A stretch of DNA of 43,517 nucleotides, from positions 1 to 43,517 of the forward strand of contig NZ_SDKM01000039.1 in NCBI RefSeq assembly GCF_004519545.1, in the 5' to 3' direction. Shown here in pieces: positions 16,516 to 24,623 of this stretch (positions are counted from its first letter, which is position 1; every line of letters begins with the position of its first letter). Both the position numbers and the translations under genes were made by a program. The stretch is from Nocardioides guangzhouensis (GTDB taxonomy: Bacteria > Actinomycetota > Actinomycetes > Propionibacteriales > Nocardioidaceae). The notes beneath the pieces were generated by a model. That model saw nothing but the letters and a program-made list of their open reading frames with translations, did no database searches and was not told the DNA's origin.

Positions 16516-17439
16516 TCAGGCGCGTCGGGCCGTGATCAGCCAGGCCGCGCAGCCCAACGCGACGCCGTCGTCGGTCTGGTGCTCGACGAGGAGGGAACGA
16601 AGCTGCTCCAGCGATTGCCTGCGCGCCGCCGGATCACGGTCCTGGAGCATCCAGCCAAGCAGGTCGCGCAGGATCAGGAATCCTTCGTCGGCGTCCCCGC
16701 CGAAGTACATCGGCGTGTCGATTGCCTGCAGATCCACGTCGTCGAAGCCCGCGGCATGCAGGATCTCGGTGGTGGCGGAGGCGTCAGCGTGCCGGAACGG
16801 CGACGGCGCCGAGGGCGGAGGTGGCGGCGGCGGGTCGCCGAGCAGGGCTCGGACCAGTGAGCTGAACCACTCGTTCTCGGACGGGCCGCGCCAGGACACC
16901 ACCGCCAGTCGGCCCGCTGGTCGCAGCGCGTGGGCGATGTTGGAGAACGCGGCGACCTGGTCGGCGAAGAACATGGCGCTGGTCCGGCTCACCGCCACGT
17001 CGAACGCCGCGGGCGGGAACGGGTAGACCTGCGCGTCGCCGTGCACGAAGGTCGCGTTCCCCAGCCCGTTCCGTCGGGCGATCGACTCCGCGACGCGGAG
17101 CATCGGCAGCGAGAGGTCGATGCCGAGCGCGCTGCCCCGGGTTGCCGCGCGTGCTGCGTCGTGGGTGCACTGGCCGTTGCCGCACCCGACGTCGAGGACG
17201 CGGTCGTCGGGTGCGATAGCCGCGGCCTCCATCAGGTGGCGGTGCAGGTGGCGGACCGAGTTGTCGAAGAACTCCGGGTGAGCAGCCCAGAGGTCGCCCT
17301 CGTCGCCGTTCCACGCGGCGTACTGCTCGTGGTTGCCGTGGGCCACCTCGGTCCGGTCGGCTCGGGGGTGTGCCGGCGGCCGGCCGTGCTCGCTGGCGTG
17401 TTCGCTCCTGTGTTCGTTGCTGTGCTCGGTGGTGGTCAT
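16516..17439 (-). CDS. SAM-dependent methyltransferase with His-rich N-terminus
   Basis: 307 residues. A class I methyltransferase core has motif I VLDVGCGNGQCTHDAA at about residue 81, the acidic LGIDLS after strand 2, and motif IV region FDVAVSRTSAMFF. The first 40 residues are an EH-repeat, histidine-rich tail (about 8 His), possibly metal-binding. A run of seven prolines lies near residue 210. It is divergent from a PadR gene with 59 bp and a clear operator between them, so PadR probably represses it. Substrate unknown; the family includes UbiE/demethylmenaquinone-type enzymes and SAM methyltransferases of unknown target. Confidence 0.85.
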   Translation of the reverse strand: MTTTEHSNEHRSEHASEHGRPPAHPRADRTEVAHGNHEQYAAWNGDEGDLWAAHPEFFDNSVRHLHRHLMEAAAIAPDDRVLDVGCGNGQCTHDAARAATRGSALGIDLSLPMLRVAESIARRNGLGNATFVHGDAQVYPFPPAAFDVAVSRTSAMFFADQVAAFSNIAHALRPAGRLAVVSWRGPSENEWFSSLVRALLGDPPPPPPPSAPSPFRHADASATTEILHAAGFDDVDLQAIDTPMYFGGDADEGFLILRDLLGWMLQDRDPAARRQSLEQLRSLLVEHQTDDGVALGCAAWLITARRA

Positions 17440-17454
17440 GGCGATCTCGCTCGG

Positions 17455-17485
17455 ATAGTCTCGAAGGGACTATTCTGGAATACTC
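17455..17485. promoter_or_regulatory. Probable PadR operator, three half-sites
   Basis: ATAGTC (17455-17460), GACTAT (17468-17473) and GAATACTC (17478-17485) form two overlapping inverted repeats: ATAGTC-N7-GACTAT, perfect, and GACTATTC-TG-GAATACTC, one mismatch. It sits between the divergent padR and methyltransferase starts and ends 13 nt before the padR GTG, so it can cover both promoters. Confidence 0.6.
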
Positions 17486-17498
17486 TCAAGGAGACGAT

Positions 17499-18203
17499 GT
17501 GTCAAGGGTGGACCGGACCCCTGCTTTGACCACGACCTCGTTCGCGATCCTGGGCCTTCTCGCGATCCGGCCGTGGACCACCTACGAGCTTGCGGTGCAG
17601 ATGGAACGCACCCTCAACCGCGTCTGGCCACGCGCGCGGAGTCGGCTCTACGAGGAGCCGAAGAAGCTGGTCGCGCACGGGCTGGCGGAGGCGGCCAGGG
17701 AGACCGTCGGGCGACGTCCGCGGACCGTGTACACGATCACCGAGGAGGGCCGACGGGCGCTGGCGGAGTGGCTGCGTACCCCGGGGGCGGGGCCCAGCCT
17801 GGAGTTCGAGCAGAACCTGAAGCTGTTCTTCGCAGACTTCGGCACCCGCGACGACGCGCTGGCGCAGCTGGAGGCGGCACGGGAGTGGGCGACCGCACAG
17901 CTCGAGGTGTTCGTGACGGCCGCCCGTGACTACGTGGAAGACCGTGGCCCGTTCCCGCAGCGGCTGGCGGTCACCTCACCCGGCGCGCGGTTCCTGGTCG
18001 ACTTCTACGATCTGGTCGACCGCTGGGCCGCGTGGGCGAGCACGATCGTGCAGGGGTGGCCGGAGGACCCGAGCCAGGCCGAGCCGACGCTCGAGGTGGA
18101 CCAGTACATCCTGCGGCTCGCCGAGGAACGAGCCCGCCGTCCCGGCGGGGACGCAGCCGTCCCGGCACCAGACCTGGCGCCGCACCAGGTAAGCGGTCCG
18201 TAA
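17499..18203 (+). CDS. PadR-family transcriptional regulator
   Basis: 234 residues. The N-terminal winged helix is typical of PadR (FAILGLLAIRPWTTYELAVQ ... RSRLYEEPKKLVAHGLAE, wing RTVYTITEEGRRAL), followed by a Vir_C/PadR_C helical dimerisation region. The start GTG has AAGGAG 5 nt upstream. It is likely autoregulatory and a repressor of the divergent methyltransferase through the operator at 17455-17485. PadR proteins usually respond to phenolics or drugs; the ligand here is unknown. A second methyltransferase follows 70 bp downstream on the same strand. Confidence 0.9.
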   Translation: MSRVDRTPALTTTSFAILGLLAIRPWTTYELAVQMERTLNRVWPRARSRLYEEPKKLVAHGLAEAARETVGRRPRTVYTITEEGRRALAEWLRTPGAGPSLEFEQNLKLFFADFGTRDDALAQLEAAREWATAQLEVFVTAARDYVEDRGPFPQRLAVTSPGARFLVDFYDLVDRWAAWASTIVQGWPEDPSQAEPTLEVDQYILRLAEERARRPGGDAAVPAPDLAPHQVSGP

Positions 18204-18273
18204 CCAGGCGGGGGTGGCTGGCAAGCGCGGTCGGGTGCATCCTCTACAGGGAGAGGCAACCCGGGAGGGGCAC

Positions 18274-19080
18274 ATGCCGGACGTCTACGCCCACATCACC
18301 GACGCTGACGAGGCGACGCTGGAGCAGGTGGCGGCGGCCATGGAGATGCGGGCCAAGGATGCCCGTCAGCACGAGATCCTCGACACCTACCTCCGCCGGA
18401 TCGCGTGGCCGCGGGGCGCTCGTGTGGTCGAAGTGGGGTGCGGCACCGGAGCCATCGCCCGCGCGCTGGCGGCTCGCCCCGAGGTCGCCGACGTCGTCGG
18501 CGTCGAGCCCTCGCCCGGGCTGGTGAAGCGGGCCCACGAGCTGGCTGCCGACCTGGCGAACATCTCGTTCGTGGAGGCCGATGGACGAGACGTGCCCCTG
18601 ACGGACGGCTCCTTCGACGTCGCCGTCGTCCACACCGTGTTGAGCCACGTGCCCGACCCGCACCGCCTCGTCAGCGAGGTGCACCGACTTCTGCGACCCG
18701 GAGGATGGGCAGCCTTCTTCGACGGCGACTACGCCACCATGACGGTGGCGCGCGCCGCAGACGATCCTCTCCAGGCGTGCGCTGCCGCCTTTGCGGAGCA
18801 CTTCATCCACGATCCCTGGGTGATGCGGCGCCTGTCCCGGCTCTCCGAGGACCTGGGCTTCGTCGACCCCGTGGTCGACAGCCACGGCTACCTGCAGGTG
18901 GGGGACGCGCCGTACCTGCTGAGCATCATCACCAGGGGCGCGGCTGCGCTCCGCGGCGACGGAGTGGTCGACACCGAGCTGGCGGAGTCGCTGGTGGCCG
19001 AGGCCGAGCGACGCGTTCGGAACGGGACCTTCTTCGGCTTCATCGCGTACATCAGTCTCGTGGCGCGTCGGTCAGACTGA
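18274..19080 (+). CDS. SAM-dependent methyltransferase
   Basis: 268 residues. Motif I is VVEVGCGTGAIARALAA (about residue 49), VGVEPSPGLVKRA carries the acidic strand-2 residue, and the motif IV region is SFDVAVVHTVLSHVPDP. This is a methyltransferase type 11 (UbiE-like) fold. The start ATG is preceded by GGGAGGGG at 3 nt; the open frame extends to 18214 without support. It lies 70 bp after padR on the same strand and may be cotranscribed with it. Target molecule unknown. Confidence 0.85.
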   Translation: MPDVYAHITDADEATLEQVAAAMEMRAKDARQHEILDTYLRRIAWPRGARVVEVGCGTGAIARALAARPEVADVVGVEPSPGLVKRAHELAADLANISFVEADGRDVPLTDGSFDVAVVHTVLSHVPDPHRLVSEVHRLLRPGGWAAFFDGDYATMTVARAADDPLQACAAAFAEHFIHDPWVMRRLSRLSEDLGFVDPVVDSHGYLQVGDAPYLLSIITRGAAALRGDGVVDTELAESLVAEAERRVRNGTFFGFIAYISLVARRSD

Positions 19081-19416
19081 TCTGGTGACGGCGTCAGGCC
19101 GCATCCCGCAGGGCAGCAGCGTGGGTCATCGCGCGGGTCCTCGGGCCACCCAGCTCCGGGCAGTGCCGACACCCCGGCCAGTCTCCGGGGAACCGTGCGT
19201 GCCGACCTGTCCGAGGCCAGGCGCACGCTGGGTGCACCCACCCCACCGCCGCGGCCCGGCTGGCCGGACCCGGCTGGCTCTGGACCGAAGCGGTAGTACG
19301 CCCGCTCACCCGACCGGCAACTGGACCCTGCGCGAGCTCTCGCCGACGCGATGCTCGGGGGCGCCGGCGTCTCGTCATGCCCGCAACGTCGTCAGGATGC
19401 GCAGGCCACGCCGATC
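19081..19416. other. Intergenic, no gene seen
   Basis: 336 bp of very high GC. The frames are open but their residue content is Pro/Arg/Ser noise without motifs. No repeat or hairpin that I can support. Confidence 0.4.
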
Positions 19417-19518
19417 ATGCTCCTCGCGCTCGGCGCCGTGGGATTGCTCGGCGCCGGCGCCGCGGTATGGGTGGATGCGAAGCGCGAGGGCGTGGATCGC
19501 GCGAGGACGCAGGACTGA
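19417..19518 (+). CDS. 33-residue single-helix membrane peptide
   Basis: ATG at 19417, TGA at 19516-19518. The product is one membrane helix (MLLALGAVGLLGAGAAVWV) followed by a charged tail (DAKREGVDRARTQD). Length and topology fit small membrane peptides found beside regulators in actinobacteria, but I know no family. It has no clear ribosome site and may be debris, like the TetR fragment after it. Confidence 0.35.
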   Translation: MLLALGAVGLLGAGAAVWVDAKREGVDRARTQD

Positions 19519-19519
19519 T

Positions 19520-19795
19520 GCAGGAGAGGCTCGACACGCCCTGATCGCGGACTCCGTGATCGCCACCCTCGCCGCGCGCGGGAGTCGGGGACGCACGCAT
19601 CGCCCGGCGGACGAGACAGCAGGGCTGCCGACCGGCTCGACCTCGTACTACCTGCGGAGCCGGGCCGATCGGCTGGCAGCAGCGGCAGAGAGGCGGGACT
19701 TGCGTGCCTGCGTCGACCGCTTCCTGGAGTCGATAGCCGCGGACCGGGCCCGGGCGGGCGAACCTGTCGAGGAAGATCCGCCTGCTGTCCAGGGC
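19520..19795 (+). pseudogene. TetR-family regulator fragment
   Basis: The frame reads ALIADSVIATLAARGSRG, then ADETAGLPTGSTSYYLRSRA and DRLAAAAERRDLRACVDRFL. This is the N-terminal HTH of a TetR repressor (helices 1-4, with the Tyr-Tyr-x-Arg-Ser signature), followed by only about 30 residues of the ligand domain. A complete protein would be about 190 residues. No start codon with a ribosome site precedes it, and homology stops before 19800. It is probably a truncated gene left by deletion. Confidence 0.55.
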
Positions 19796-19800
19796 GCCGC

Positions 19801-20286
19801 TCAGTGCGTTCGTGGCGGGGGGTCGCCTTCTGGTGCGCGGCGCCTGGGTGGTGCGCTGGGACCCTCACCGTCCAGGTACCGGTGGGTCGCGAGCCAGAAC
19901 TGAACGCCGATGACGAGGAGATACGTCGTCGTGGCCGTGAACCCCACCAACGGCCATGCGGCGTGGCCGTGGACCATCGAGGTCACGAAGGCGACCAGGA
20001 GGATGCTCGACCCGACGGACGGGAGATGGATCCCGCCCCAGATCCGGATCTCCCGGGTGTCCTCCGGGGCGAGGACACCGTTGAGCCCGCCGTAGGCGAA
20101 GGTTCCCACGACGCCGAACGCCAGGACCGCGCCCGCCAGCAGCAGCAGCGCGTCGAGCGCGGAGGGGATGCCTTCCGCATGACTCGTCACCGCTCCCGCG
20201 GTCCACACCGTGAGGGTGTAGCCGTACGGTGCAGCGCTGGCCGCCACCACGGCCCGCAGGTGGCGGCGATAGTCGCTTCGCGTCAT
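19801..20286 (-). CDS. Four-helix membrane protein, unknown
   Basis: 161 residues. It begins MTRSDYRRHLRAVVAASAAP, then four hydrophobic segments (YGYTLTVWTAGAV, ALDALLLLAGAVLAFGVVG, SVGSSILLVAFVTSM, WPLVGFTATTTYLLVIGVQFW) and a hydrophilic Pro/Arg-rich tail. The start is firm: GGAGGTCGAG precedes the ATG at 5 nt. I do not recognise a named family; the pattern is that of small conserved actinobacterial integral membrane proteins. It lies 129 bp downstream of the metallophosphoesterase-like gene on the same strand. Confidence 0.7.
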   Translation of the reverse strand: MTRSDYRRHLRAVVAASAAPYGYTLTVWTAGAVTSHAEGIPSALDALLLLAGAVLAFGVVGTFAYGGLNGVLAPEDTREIRIWGGIHLPSVGSSILLVAFVTSMVHGHAAWPLVGFTATTTYLLVIGVQFWLATHRYLDGEGPSAPPRRRAPEGDPPPRTH

Positions 20287-20415
20287 CTCGACCTCCGATC
20301 CGTGTCGTCCGCGACCTCGTGACCGCCCCGACGGTCGGGAACCAGCGTGCCACCGCGACCGGACGCTGGAGGCACCAGGGCGCTGGACGAGCGAGCCCTT
20401 CGCGCCCCCGGGCAC

Positions 20416-22068
20416 TCACCCGGTCGACGCGCGGTTCGAGAGGGCAGCGGCTGTCACGCCGTGTGGGATGCGCCGTCCGGTCCGAGCGTGGACCTCCTCC
20501 GCCTGGGCGTCGCTGAGCAGTGTCTGGGGCGTGACGCTGACCGTGGCATCCGGTCTGACCGTCACCACGGAGTACGAGGTCTCCTTCGTGGCCGTGGCGA
20601 CGTACAGGATCGCGAATCGGGCCGGGTGCCGGATGACCCCAGCGTTCGGGCGGGTGTCGATGTGCCCGCCAGCGCTTCCGATGGTGAACTCGATGGTCTG
20701 CCGTCCCGTGGCCGTCGTGACCTGTCGGGGCCCGAGGAACCGGTAGGACCGCCCGTCGAGCACCGCCACGTCCTGGCATCCTTCGCCGGCGACCCGCTCG
20801 CCGAGGAGATGGTCATGGAGCAGGACGAAGTCCGTGCTAGTCGCGCACGAGGCCTCGGCGGTGGCGTGCACGAAGGTGTCGACGTCGACGTCCGGGTCGC
20901 GCCGTACCGTTCCGACGCCGAAGTCGCCGACGGTCGAGATCCTCGGGTCGGCAGCCGCCAGCAGGGTGAGGCCGTCGACGGCATGGGTCGTACCGTCCGC
21001 GACGTGCCAGCCGCGTGTGATGGCCGCATCCACGATGGTGGTGGTGTCGTGGAGTCCGGGGGCGAACCAGACCGGCATCTTGTCCGAGTAGTAGTCGATC
21101 GTGTCCAGGAGGTAGGTCTCCTCCCTGCGTCCCGCGAACGTGAGGTCGCCTGTGAGGGCGATGAAGTTCGCGTCGATCAGCCTGGCTGCGAGTCCGACCT
21201 GTCGGGCCATGCCGTTGACGTCCTCGAAGTCCTCGGCGAGCACGAACGACACCTCGCCGTCCTGCCTGGTGAGCGACGACTGCTCGGCCAGTGCCGTCTC
21301 GAGGTTGCGGCTCACCTTGTCGTAGAACTCGGTGCGAGGCCTGAGCACCGAGGTGAACGGCAGCGCGTCCGCGAGCAGCCCGGTGACCTGGGTTCCCTCG
21401 AGCGCCGTGCCTTCGAGCGCGGCTGACGGGAGGATCGCATGGTCGTCCTCGTGCGTGTACGTTCGCGCGGCCGCGATGTCGAGGGCGAGAACTGCCGCGA
21501 TGCAGGCGGCGATGACGGCGCGGCGCAGCGGGCGGTTGTAGGCGTCGATGAGCTCGGCCTGCTCGGTCGGGTAGCGGGCGAGTCTGGCGCGACGTCGCCT
21601 CCAGAGGAAGAGCGCCGCACCATCGAGGGCGAGACCGGCGGCGAATCCGGCCACAGCCCACGCGAGTACGTGCCGGCGGGCAGTGTCCCTGATCCGGCCT
21701 ATGGCCGGTTCGGGGTTCTCCCACAGGCTCGTCAGGTAGGACCGAGTCTCCTTGTCACTGGGGACGAGGAGGTTGATGTTCGCATCGACATCCACACCGA
21801 CGGCCTTGTCCAGCAGCGGTAGCCGTGCGTACTGCGGTCGTACGAGAGCCCCACCGAACAGCCGGCTGTTCGACTGCCCCAGCACCGGAGTCACGGTGAC
21901 CGGCACGCCGGCGATCTCTACGGTTGCCGGCGGCGCGTGGGCCACGGCGAGGACTGCTCCCGCCAGCGGGACTGTCGCCATGACCATGGCTGCCGCGATC
22001 CACGCGATGACGCGCCGGCTCGCGGGGAGTGCTTGCGCCCGTGGCCTCGGGGCGCCCGGTGCCGTCAT
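20416..22068 (-). CDS. Membrane-anchored metallophosphoesterase-like protein, degenerate active site
   Basis: 550 residues. An N-terminal membrane helix (about 19-45) is followed by an extracellular-looking beta segment, two more helices (HVLAWAVAGFAAGLALDGAA and AVIAACIAAVLALDIAAA) and a C-terminal calcineurin-like domain (about 240-520). The fold landmarks are kept (FIALTGDLTFAG, WFAPGLHDTTTI, FVLLHDHLL), but ligands are altered: the first DxH is EDFEDVN, GNHD is GLHD and the final GHTH is GRSY. At least three of the usual metal ligands are missing, so catalysis is doubtful; binding or scaffold function is possible. It is divergent from the two-component operon, 459 bp away. Start: ATG after GGAG at about 12 nt. 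Confidence 0.75.
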   Translation of the reverse strand: MTAPGAPRPRAQALPASRRVIAWIAAAMVMATVPLAGAVLAVAHAPPATVEIAGVPVTVTPVLGQSNSRLFGGALVRPQYARLPLLDKAVGVDVDANINLLVPSDKETRSYLTSLWENPEPAIGRIRDTARRHVLAWAVAGFAAGLALDGAALFLWRRRRARLARYPTEQAELIDAYNRPLRRAVIAACIAAVLALDIAAARTYTHEDDHAILPSAALEGTALEGTQVTGLLADALPFTSVLRPRTEFYDKVSRNLETALAEQSSLTRQDGEVSFVLAEDFEDVNGMARQVGLAARLIDANFIALTGDLTFAGRREETYLLDTIDYYSDKMPVWFAPGLHDTTTIVDAAITRGWHVADGTTHAVDGLTLLAAADPRISTVGDFGVGTVRRDPDVDVDTFVHATAEASCATSTDFVLLHDHLLGERVAGEGCQDVAVLDGRSYRFLGPRQVTTATGRQTIEFTIGSAGGHIDTRPNAGVIRHPARFAILYVATATKETSYSVVTVRPDATVSVTPQTLLSDAQAEEVHARTGRRIPHGVTAAALSNRASTG

Positions 22069-22527
22069 CGGGCGGCGCTCCACATCCGTTGTGCGCCAGG
22101 TGCCACTCCACCTTGGTAGCACGAAGGAAGTGGGCTCCTGGCCGACGTCCGGCCCAGCCCCGCCGACCTCGGACACGTCGCCGGCCGGTTGGTCGAAGGG
22201 CGACGAGCGAGAACCGGCTCCGACCTGCGAGATGGCTGGGCCGGAGCCGGTTCCGTTCCCCCGGAGCTCCGCCGTACCGGGACGTGCTCCGGGCCAGACC
22301 CCGGGCCGGGAAGGGTGGCCCAGGGACACCGGGACCTCGTGGCTCGTCTCAGGGACCAGCAGTGAGCCACTGGGCCTCCGGCATTTCCCCCGCGAGTCCG
22401 ACCCCCCTGTCGGCCCCACCGCCAATCTGCCACCAGTCGTTGACCGTGGCCGGTCGACTCCGTTGCAGTTGCGTGACAAACCACCCCCGGTCGGCTGTTG
22501 CCGGGTCGATTCGCCCACGATGGGAAC
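22069..22527. other. Divergent intergenic region
   Basis: 459 bp between the metallophosphoesterase-like gene and the two-component operon. No convincing gene. It holds the dyad at 22211-22253 and several further GC-rich inverted repeats around 22275-22390. Confidence 0.45.
22211..22253. promoter_or_regulatory. 12-bp perfect inverted repeat
   Basis: GAACCGGCTCCG (22211-22222) pairs perfectly with CGGAGCCGGTTC (22242-22253) over a 19-nt loop. It lies between divergent genes, so it is not a terminator of either. An operator or leader hairpin is more likely. Confidence 0.45.
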
Positions 22528-23247
22528 ATGACTGGCATGGCGACCCGACTCCTGGTGCTGGAGGACGACGACGGATTGCGTACGTCCCTCCGGCTCGTGC
22601 TCGAGAACGAGGGATACGACGTGGTGGAAGCCGCGGATGCCGAGGTCGCACTCGAGGCGGTGGACCAGCCCGGCGTCGACCTGATGCTGGTCGACCTGAT
22701 GCTCAACGGGATGGACGGCTTCTCCTTCATTCGGCGCGCGCGCCCACAGACGGACGCCCCGATCGTCGTGGTCAGCGCCCGCGACGGGGTCCAGGACATT
22801 GTCGCCGCCCTCGAGGCCGGCGCCGACGACTACGTGACGAAGCCGTTCGTCGTGGAGGAGGTCCAGGCTCGGCTCCGCGCTCTGCTGCGCCGGCCCGCGA
22901 TGGTCAGTGAGGGGACCCGGAGCCGCGAGGACGACGTGTTCGTGCTCGACAGTGGGAATGGTCCGCTCGTGTTCGACAGGGGCGCGGCGATCCTGACCCG
23001 CGGTTCCCGGGAGCTCCACCTCACCAACACCGAGTTCCGGCTCCTGGGGGTACTGGTCGACCACGCGGGCCGTGTCCTCAGTCGCAGCGCCCTGCTGGAG
23101 CACGTCTGGGACCGGGGCTTCTTCGGGGACGAGCGAATCGTCGACGTGCACGTGCGCCGGCTGCGCAGGAAGATCGAGATGGATCCCGGCACACCGTCCG
23201 TCCTCGTGACGGTTCGCGGGCTCGGCTACCGGCTCGACGTACGGTGA
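22528..23247 (+). CDS. OmpR-family response regulator
   Basis: 239 residues. The receiver domain has the acidic pocket LEDDD (11-15), phospho-acceptor Asp56 (LMLVDLMLNGMDG), the switch Ser in VVVSARDG and Lys in YVTKPF. The C-terminal winged helix ends VDVHVRRLRRKIE ... VRGLGYRL. The architecture is MtrA/PhoB-like. Two ATGs (22528 and 22537) are possible; neither has a strong ribosome site. The stop overlaps the kinase start by 4 nt, so regulator, kinase and lipoprotein form one operon. Confidence 0.93.
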   Translation: MTGMATRLLVLEDDDGLRTSLRLVLENEGYDVVEAADAEVALEAVDQPGVDLMLVDLMLNGMDGFSFIRRARPQTDAPIVVVSARDGVQDIVAALEAGADDYVTKPFVVEEVQARLRALLRRPAMVSEGTRSREDDVFVLDSGNGPLVFDRGAAILTRGSRELHLTNTEFRLLGVLVDHAGRVLSRSALLEHVWDRGFFGDERIVDVHVRRLRRKIEMDPGTPSVLVTVRGLGYRLDVR

Positions 23248-24623
23248 CCCGCTGGCGCAAGGTGCACGGGCTGCGGTCCTCGGTCACGGTCGCCTTCGCG
23301 CTCGGCGCCCTTGCCCTGTCAGCCGCCCTTGCCTTGGGCACCTACTTCTCCGCGCGGCACTACCTGGTCGAACAACGCGAACGGACCGCGATGCGTCAGG
23401 CCTTCACCGACGCTGCGTTCGTGCGCGACAACCTGCTCACGTCCGGTGCCCAGGTCAGCGACGTGCTCGGGTCGATATCCCCGCCCGCCGGCACGGTCAT
23501 CTTCGTCCACCGCGACGGGCGCTGGTACTCCTCCTCCCTGGATCTGCCCGGTCCGGAGGCCACCTCCGGCGTGCAGCCGGTCGTGGCCACCGGGGCAGCG
23601 GGCGTCGGGTGGACGAGCGTGACCGAGCCTGGCGCCGTCGTCGTCGGAGTCCCGTTGCCAGCCGTCGACGCCGAGTACTACGAGGTGGCGGTGGCCGAGG
23701 AGCTGGACCGGACCTTGTCGACCCTGGGCATTGCCCTGGCGATCTGTGCTGCCGTCACCACCCTCGGCGGAGCCATGGTCGGCCGAGCGGCCAGCAGGCG
23801 CGTCCTGGCACCGCTCGCCGACGTCACCACCGCCGCGGTGAAGGTGTCGGCCGGCGACCTGGACACGCGGCTGGACCGGACCGAGGACCCCGACCTCGCC
23901 GCGCTGGTCGGGGCGTTCAACAACATGGTCGACGCCCTGCACGAGCGGATCCAGCAGGATGCACGCTTCGCGGCGGACGTGAGCCACGAGCTGCGGACGC
24001 CAGTGACGACCCTGACCACCAGCCTCAGCCTCCTGCAGGGCTCCACCGACCTCTCACCCGAGGTCGCCCGCGCCGTCGAGCTGATGGCTGTCGAGCTCGC
24101 ACGTTTCCGTCGAGCGCTGGAGGACCTGCTCCAGCTGGGCCGTCTGGACGCCGACGTCCACGACGCCCAGCCGGCCGAGATCGGGGTCCGCGACCTCGTT
24201 CGTCAGGCGCTGCTGGCCGGCGGTCGCGCCCCGGCCCTGCTGGTGGCCGAGTGCGATCCTCTCCGGGAGGCACACGTGACGGTGGATCGACCTCAGATGC
24301 TCCGAGCCCTGACCAATCTTTTCGACAACGCCGACACCCACGGGGGCGGACTGGTCGGCGTCCGCCTCAAGCCGCGCGGCACGTTCGTCGACATCCATGT
24401 CGAGGACGGCGGGCCAGGAGTGCCGGCCGAAGATCGGGAACGGATCTTCGAGCGCTTTGCGCGAGCGGGTGGACGCAAGCTCGGCACGGGCAGCGGCCTC
24501 GGCCTGAGCATCGTGGCCCGGACCGTGCACAACCACGGCGGCAGTGTCTGGTGCACGACCCGGCCCGGCGGCGGAGCCACCTTCGTCCTGAGGTTGCCGC
24601 TCGTCCACGGGGACGACGCGTGA
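23244..24623 (+). CDS. Sensor histidine kinase (HAMP)
   Basis: 459 residues. Membrane helix 1 is at about 14-36, an extracytoplasmic sensor of about 130 residues follows, helix 2 is at about 165-187, then HAMP (LAPLADVTTAAVKVSAGDLD), HisKA with phospho-acceptor in FAADVSHELRTPVTTL, and HATPase with N-box NLFDNADTHG, G1 EDGGPGVP and G2 GTGSGLGLSIV. All catalytic elements look intact. It overlaps the response regulator (GTGA) at the 5' end and the lipoprotein gene at the 3' end. The order kinase then lipoprotein mirrors mtrAB-lpqB, in which the lipoprotein modulates kinase signalling. Confidence 0.93.
   Translation: MTRWRKVHGLRSSVTVAFALGALALSAALALGTYFSARHYLVEQRERTAMRQAFTDAAFVRDNLLTSGAQVSDVLGSISPPAGTVIFVHRDGRWYSSSLDLPGPEATSGVQPVVATGAAGVGWTSVTEPGAVVVGVPLPAVDAEYYEVAVAEELDRTLSTLGIALAICAAVTTLGGAMVGRAASRRVLAPLADVTTAAVKVSAGDLDTRLDRTEDPDLAALVGAFNNMVDALHERIQQDARFAADVSHELRTPVTTLTTSLSLLQGSTDLSPEVARAVELMAVELARFRRALEDLLQLGRLDADVHDAQPAEIGVRDLVRQALLAGGRAPALLVAECDPLREAHVTVDRPQMLRALTNLFDNADTHGGGLVGVRLKPRGTFVDIHVEDGGPGVPAEDRERIFERFARAGGRKLGTGSGLGLSIVARTVHNHGGSVWCTTRPGGGATFVLRLPLVHGDDA

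Noticed and set aside
19085..19903. 272-residue plus-strand frame
   Set aside because: Only its middle part (TetR HTH) has protein character; the N-terminal 140 residues are GC-rich noise and the end overlaps a well-started gene on the other strand.
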